NCBI GenBank assembly: GCA_900556185.1
Contig: USNN01000037.1
Location: forward strand, 1 to 8,983
Direction of reading: 5' to 3'
Origin: an uncultured Eubacteriales bacterium
GTDB taxonomy: Bacteria > Bacillota > Clostridia > Christensenellales > UBA1242
DNA length: 8,983 nucleotides
Below the pieces are notes generated by a model. The model did not search any database, was not told the DNA's origin, and saw nothing but the letters and a program-made list of their open reading frames with translations. Shown here one piece after another: positions 6,040-8,983 of this stretch. A program made the translations under genes and the position numbers. Position 1 is the stretch's first letter. Each line of letters starts with the position of its first letter.

Positions 6040-7441
6040 CATTTTGTCCTTCGTTAAAGTATACATAAAAATTACTGCCTTCGCCTTCAGTGCTAGATAC
6101 GCCATATTCGTAGTCATGATAATTTAATATACTCTTAACTATATTTAGGCCTATTCCAGAGCCGACTGTAGTTCGTTTTGCATTTGCAGTCCTAAAGTGA
6201 CGTTCAAATATCTTGTCTATATTTTCTTTGCTTATGCCTATGCCGTGGTCTATTATCTCTAGTTTAAACTTATTTTCTTCGGCTTTAGTTAGTTTTATAT
6301 TAATTTCTTTTCGGGTTGGGGAATAGTTAATTGCATTGTTTAATAGGTTGGTTATAACTTGTTCAATTCGCTTTTGGTCGGCATTTATTATTGCTTCATT
6401 AATAGAATCTAATGTTATTGTAAAGTCTTTATATTTATCTGAATATGAATTTTTAAACCTTATTAAAATTGGAACAAGGTCAAAAGTTGTTTTTTGATAG
6501 GTCATTGTGCCACTTTCTAGTTTTGAGTAGTCCATCATATCATTAATTAAAAATTCTAGTCGGTTGGCTTCGTCATGGATAACTTTTAAGTGTTCGGCTC
6601 TCTTTATTGGGTCATTGCCACTAATGTCTTGAATTAGTTCGGTGTAAGACTTTATCATAGTAAGTGGGGTTTTTAGTTCGTGTGAAACATTAGCAAGCAT
6701 CTCTTTACGCAGATTATCGGTCTTTTTAAGTTCATCTATTGCGTAATTTAATGTGTCTGATAATTGTTTAACTTCTGCATATTCGTCTGAATTAAATTTT
6801 ACATCTAAATTATTTTTAGAAAGTTGTTTTGCTTTGTGTGCCATTCGCATTATTGGTAATGCAAATTGGTTAGACAAATAATATGAACCAATAGAAGTGG
6901 AGCAGAATACGCCAATGGAAATAAATATTAAAAGGTAGCCAAAGTTTTTGGTTGTGCTACTAAGCGGTTCAATTGTAGAGCAAACACAAAAGTATAATTT
7001 TTTGCCGTCTATTTCTGCAACTGTTCCGTAGTTATATATTTTCATTCCGCTTTTATCGGTGTTTTTAAAAGACGCCTCGGTTTTACCAGTTAAATAAATA
7101 ACAAAACTTTCAGTAATTTTTTTAATAGATAAATCGTCTTTTATTCTGGTTGTGTTAAAGTAAACCACTTCATTGTTATCGGTTACTTCAAATAATAGTA
7201 TGCCAAGGTCTTTTTCTAGGGATAATTCTAAGTAATCGTCTTGATAATTTGGACTTGTGGTGTAAATTTCTTTAAGGGTTGAGCCAATGTAATCTATTTC
7301 GTTGGCTTTAACTTTTTCGTAGACAGTAGAAAAGTATAGTCCTTGGAAAAGCCAAATAAAGACTATTGTAAATAAAGAGAATATTGAAAAGGTTATTAGT
7401 GTTTTATATCGAATACTTTTAATTGGAATATTATCGTTCAA
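6026..7441 (-). CDS. Membrane sensor histidine kinase, HtrA-operon type
   Basis: This 471-residue kinase has a first membrane helix (about 14-38), an extracytoplasmic sensor region (39-166), a second helix (167-189) and a HAMP linker (190-240). The phospho-accepting H254 lies in VSHELKTPL. The ATP-binding domain shows the N box (N365/N369 in QVITNLLNNA), G1 box DHGIGI (398-403), F box (about 412-417) and G2 box GSGIGLNIV (427-435), so it should be active. The start is a TTG at 7441-7439, overlapping the regulator gene by 11 nt with only a weak TAGG ahead; no in-frame ATG exists nearby, so translation by coupling is likely. Together with the regulator and the HtrA-like protease this suggests sensing of envelope or secretion stress, by analogy with CssS and CiaH. 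The actual stimulus is unknown. Confidence 0.92.
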   Translation of the reverse strand: MNDNIPIKSIRYKTLITFSIFSLFTIVFIWLFQGLYFSTVYEKVKANEIDYIGSTLKEIYTTSPNYQDDYLELSLEKDLGILLFEVTDNNEVVYFNTTRIKDDLSIKKITESFVIYLTGKTEASFKNTDKSGMKIYNYGTVAEIDGKKLYFCVCSTIEPLSSTTKNFGYLLIFISIGVFCSTSIGSYYLSNQFALPIMRMAHKAKQLSKNNLDVKFNSDEYAEVKQLSDTLNYAIDELKKTDNLRKEMLANVSHELKTPLTMIKSYTELIQDISGNDPIKRAEHLKVIHDEANRLEFLINDMMDYSKLESGTMTYQKTTFDLVPILIRFKNSYSDKYKDFTITLDSINEAIINADQKRIEQVITNLLNNAINYSPTRKEINIKLTKAEENKFKLEIIDHGIGISKENIDKIFERHFRTANAKRTTVGSGIGLNIVKSILNYHDYEYGVSSTEGEGSNFYVYFNEGQNDETN

Positions 7442-8090
7442 ACTTGTAGCCTATGCCGTGAATAGTTTTTATGTAGTCGGCTGCTTCTGCTAGGTGTGAA
7501 CGCAACATTTTAATGTGTGTGTCAACCGTTCTGCCGTCCCCATAATATTCGTAGCCCCATACATTTTGCAATATAATCTTTCGGTCTATTGCGTTGTTTT
7601 TGTTTTCAATTAAATACACTAATAAATCATATTCTTTATTTGTTAGGTTAACAGGTTTGCCGTTAACGCATACTTCATGAGATTTTTTATTGATAGCCAA
7701 GTTTCCTTCCAAAATTTGTTCTACCACAACTTGGTTTCTTTTTATTACGGCTTTCACTCTTGCCATAACTTCTTTTGGTGAAAATGGTTTTACAATATAG
7801 TCATCAACGCCAAGATTAAACCCTAGTAGTTTATCGTATTCTTCACCACGAGCAGAAATCATCAAAATTGGAACATTAGAAAATCTTCTAATTTCACTTA
7901 CTGCCTGAAAACCATCTACCTTTGGCATCATAATATCTATTAAAATGCAATCAAAACTGGTTTTGTGGGCTTTTTCTATTGCTTCTTCGCCGTCGTAGGC
8001 AGTTTCGACCATAAAGCCATCAAAAATGGCGTATTCTTTTAATACTTCAACAATTTTTTCTTCATCATCTACAATTAGTATTTTGTTCAT
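7431..8090 (-). CDS. OmpR/PhoB-family response regulator
   Basis: This 219-residue DNA-binding regulator has a receiver domain (about 1-118) with acidic pocket D8/D9, phospho-accepting D52 (ILIDIMMP), S79 and K101 in the KPF motif. A winged-helix OmpR/PhoB domain follows (about 125-219), including the recognition-helix region TVDTHIKMLR and the terminal GIGYKFE wing. It would be phosphorylated by the kinase encoded just downstream, whose start overlaps its end by 11 nt. The ribosome binding site AGAGGTG (8101-8095, read on the minus strand) is well placed for the ATG at 8090. It heads the three-gene operon and has a consensus promoter upstream. Targets may include its own operon, which carries the protease; no recognised operator is visible. 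Confidence 0.95.
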   Translation of the reverse strand: MNKILIVDDEEKIVEVLKEYAIFDGFMVETAYDGEEAIEKAHKTSFDCILIDIMMPKVDGFQAVSEIRRFSNVPILMISARGEEYDKLLGFNLGVDDYIVKPFSPKEVMARVKAVIKRNQVVVEQILEGNLAINKKSHEVCVNGKPVNLTNKEYDLLVYLIENKNNAIDRKIILQNVWGYEYYGDGRTVDTHIKMLRSHLAEAADYIKTIHGIGYKFER

Positions 8091-8109
8091 AATGCACCTC
8101 TTTAAGGTT

Positions 8110-8138
8110 ATTATAATAAAAAATCAGCCAAAACTCAA
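8110..8138 (-). promoter_or_regulatory. Promoter of the two-component/protease operon
   Basis: On the minus strand TTGAGT (8138-8133) and a perfect TATAAT (8115-8110) are separated by exactly 17 bp. The start of transcription would be near 8103, which places the ribosome binding site (8101-8095) practically at the 5' end of the RNA, giving a leader of about 13 nt. Confidence 0.75.
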
Positions 8139-8182
8139 CTTTATAGCCCACCTTTTTTAGTGAAAGATTTGTGATAACAGGT

Positions 8183-8203
8183 TTTCACGGTCGATGTGTG
8201 AAA
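8183..8203. repeat. Inverted repeat TTTCAC-N9-GTGAAA in the divergent region
   Basis: TTTCAC (8183-8188) and GTGAAA (8198-8203) form a perfect 6-bp dyad with 9 bp between, centred between the divergent operon and uvrB promoters. It could be an operator for either gene, but no known factor is recognised and a repeat this short can occur by chance. The rest of 8139-8238 holds no gene that I can support. Confidence 0.35.
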
Positions 8204-8209
8204 TAATGG

Positions 8210-8223
8210 TGAACAATGTTTCG
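8210..8223 (+). promoter_or_regulatory. Weak LexA (SOS) box candidate upstream of uvrB
   Basis: TGAACAATGTTTCG resembles the Gram-positive LexA site CGAACRNRYGTTCG at 10 of 14 positions and lies 15 bp ahead of the putative -35 box of uvrB, a classic SOS gene. The mismatches include one in the GTTC half-site, so this may be a degenerate site or chance. Confidence 0.25.
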
Positions 8224-8238
8224 CATAATTATTATTTC

Positions 8239-8267
8239 TTGTATTATTTTTCAAATTGATGTATACT
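8239..8267 (+). promoter_or_regulatory. Putative uvrB promoter
   Basis: TATACT (8262-8267) is a good -10 box; TTGTAT (8239-8244), 17 bp upstream, is a weak -35. The expected transcription start, about 7 nt after the -10, coincides with the A of the uvrB ATG at 8274, so the message would have no 5' leader. Confidence 0.55.
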
Positions 8268-8273
8268 ATGTTT

Positions 8274-8983
8274 ATGAATGAATTTGAAAGTGAAAAACAA
8301 CATAACAAGTTTAAACTTGTAAGCAAATATAAGCCAACGGGCGACCAGCCAGAAGCAATTGAAAAACTAACGCAAGGTGTGTTAGATGGCTTACGAACGC
8401 AAGTATTAAAGGGTGTTACCGGTAGTGGTAAGACCTTTACTATGGCAAACATAATTGAAAAGGTTCAAAGACCAACACTAATTATTGCACACAACAAAAC
8501 TTTAGCTGCCCAACTATGCAATGAGTTTAGGGAGTTATTTCCAAATAACAGCGTAAACTATTTTGTGAGTTATTATGATTACTATCAGCCAGAAGCTTAT
8601 TTGCCAAAAACGGATACGTATATTGATAAAAACACGAAGACAAATGAAGAATTAGACATGCTTAGAATGGCAGCTGTCAACAGTGTTTTGGAACGAAGAG
8701 ATACAATTATTGTAGCTAGTGTTGCCTCAATTTATGGAGCTAGTAATCCAGAACAATATCGTCACATGATTTTTACTTTAAGAAGCGGTCAAATCATTGA
8801 AAGAAATGAATTGATGCTAGCGTTAGTACATCAACAATATAAGCGTAATGATACGGATCCATTACGTGGAACATTTAGAGTTCGTGGAGATGTGATTGAA
8901 ATTACACCTGGTCATACGGATCGTTATTTGATTCGTATTGAAATGTTTGATGATGAGGTTGAAAGAATTTGTGAAGTAGATCC
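8274..8983 (+). CDS. uvrB: Excinuclease ABC subunit B, 5' part
   Basis: The first 236 codons of UvrB, the damage-verifying helicase-like subunit of nucleotide excision repair, are present; the gene continues past the window end (full proteins are usually about 650-700 residues). The Walker A motif GVTGSGKT is at 47-54 and IAHNKTLAAQL at 71-81. The tyrosine-rich damage-probing beta-hairpin SYYDYYQPEAYLPKTDTYI is at 99-117, ASIYG at 151-155, and the RGTFRVRGDVIEI segment at 198-210. The ATG at 8274 is the only reasonable in-frame start, because FKLVSKYKPTGDQP, which matches the usual UvrB N-terminus, begins at residue 13. No Shine-Dalgarno sequence precedes it and the putative promoter ends 6 nt upstream, suggesting a leaderless message. 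It is divergent from the two-component operon. Arg codon choice changes along the gene. Confidence 0.97.
   Translation, partial: MNEFESEKQHNKFKLVSKYKPTGDQPEAIEKLTQGVLDGLRTQVLKGVTGSGKTFTMANIIEKVQRPTLIIAHNKTLAAQLCNEFRELFPNNSVNYFVSYYDYYQPEAYLPKTDTYIDKNTKTNEELDMLRMAAVNSVLERRDTIIVASVASIYGASNPEQYRHMIFTLRSGQIIERNELMLALVHQQYKRNDTDPLRGTFRVRGDVIEITPGHTDRYLIRIEMFDDEVERICEVD

Noticed and set aside
6040..6117. A 26-residue longer N-terminus for the protease
   Set aside because: The extension lies inside the kinase gene, lacks a ribosome binding site and would bury the lipoprotein signal peptide.
8141..8452. Minus-strand frame of 103 codons upstream of the regulator
   Set aside because: It is largely antisense to uvrB and runs up to the operon promoter. 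Its Cys/Ser/Leu-rich sequence resembles no protein family.

Overview
The window comes from a low-GC Gram-positive-type bacterium, probably a Clostridia- or Bacilli-like member of the Firmicutes. The evidence is the AT-rich sequence, strong GGAGG-type ribosome binding sites, sigma-A-like TTGACA/TATAAT promoters with 17-bp spacers, short U-tailed terminators, and the gene families present. The standard genetic code fits: Trp is TGG and genes end in TAA or TAG. I cannot name the species. No mobile elements, CRISPR arrays, tRNA or rRNA genes are visible.

Layout. (1) 22-3015, + strand: a promoter and a two-gene unit, a DUF2238-like membrane protein (71-679) overlapping by 1 nt a Zn/Cd/Pb-type P1B ATPase with two N-terminal metal-binding domains (679-3015). 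(2) 3016-3454, + strand: a 439-bp region that looks empty at the level of ordinary genes but is densely organised. It has its own promoter (3031-3059), an Arg/Trp-containing 10-residue leader peptide (3082-3114), a chain of mutually exclusive RNA helices ending in two intrinsic terminators (3187-3223 and 3232-3268), a second 16-residue Arg-rich leader peptide (3283-3333), and further alternative helices, the last of which hides the Shine-Dalgarno sequence and start codon of the next gene. (3) 3455-4555, + strand: an ArgE-like M20 deacetylase, followed by a bidirectional terminator (4562-4593). (4) 8138-4597, - strand: a promoter and a three-gene overlapping operon of OmpR-family response regulator, sensor histidine kinase and a lipoprotein HtrA-like serine protease with a short collagen-like stretch, which looks like an envelope-stress system. 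(5) 8239-8983, + strand: a promoter and the 5' part of uvrB, running off the window end and apparently leaderless.

The most notable find is the argE leader. Segments 1 to 7 of the first module pair as 1:2, 2:3, 3:4, 4:5 (terminator 1), 5:6 and 6:7 (terminator 2), so each choice sets the next like falling dominoes. Forming 1:2 favours 3:4 and 5:6 and thus read-through; forming 2:3 favours both terminators. Segment 1 contains the last codons and stop of leader peptide 1, so the ribosome's position on that peptide can set the first domino. A second leader peptide repeats the logic at the level of translation initiation. The downstream enzyme makes ornithine for arginine synthesis and the leaders are rich in Arg codons, so sensing of arginine supply (or of a pathway intermediate) is the natural hypothesis. 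The pairings are read directly from the sequence; the regulatory logic is inference.
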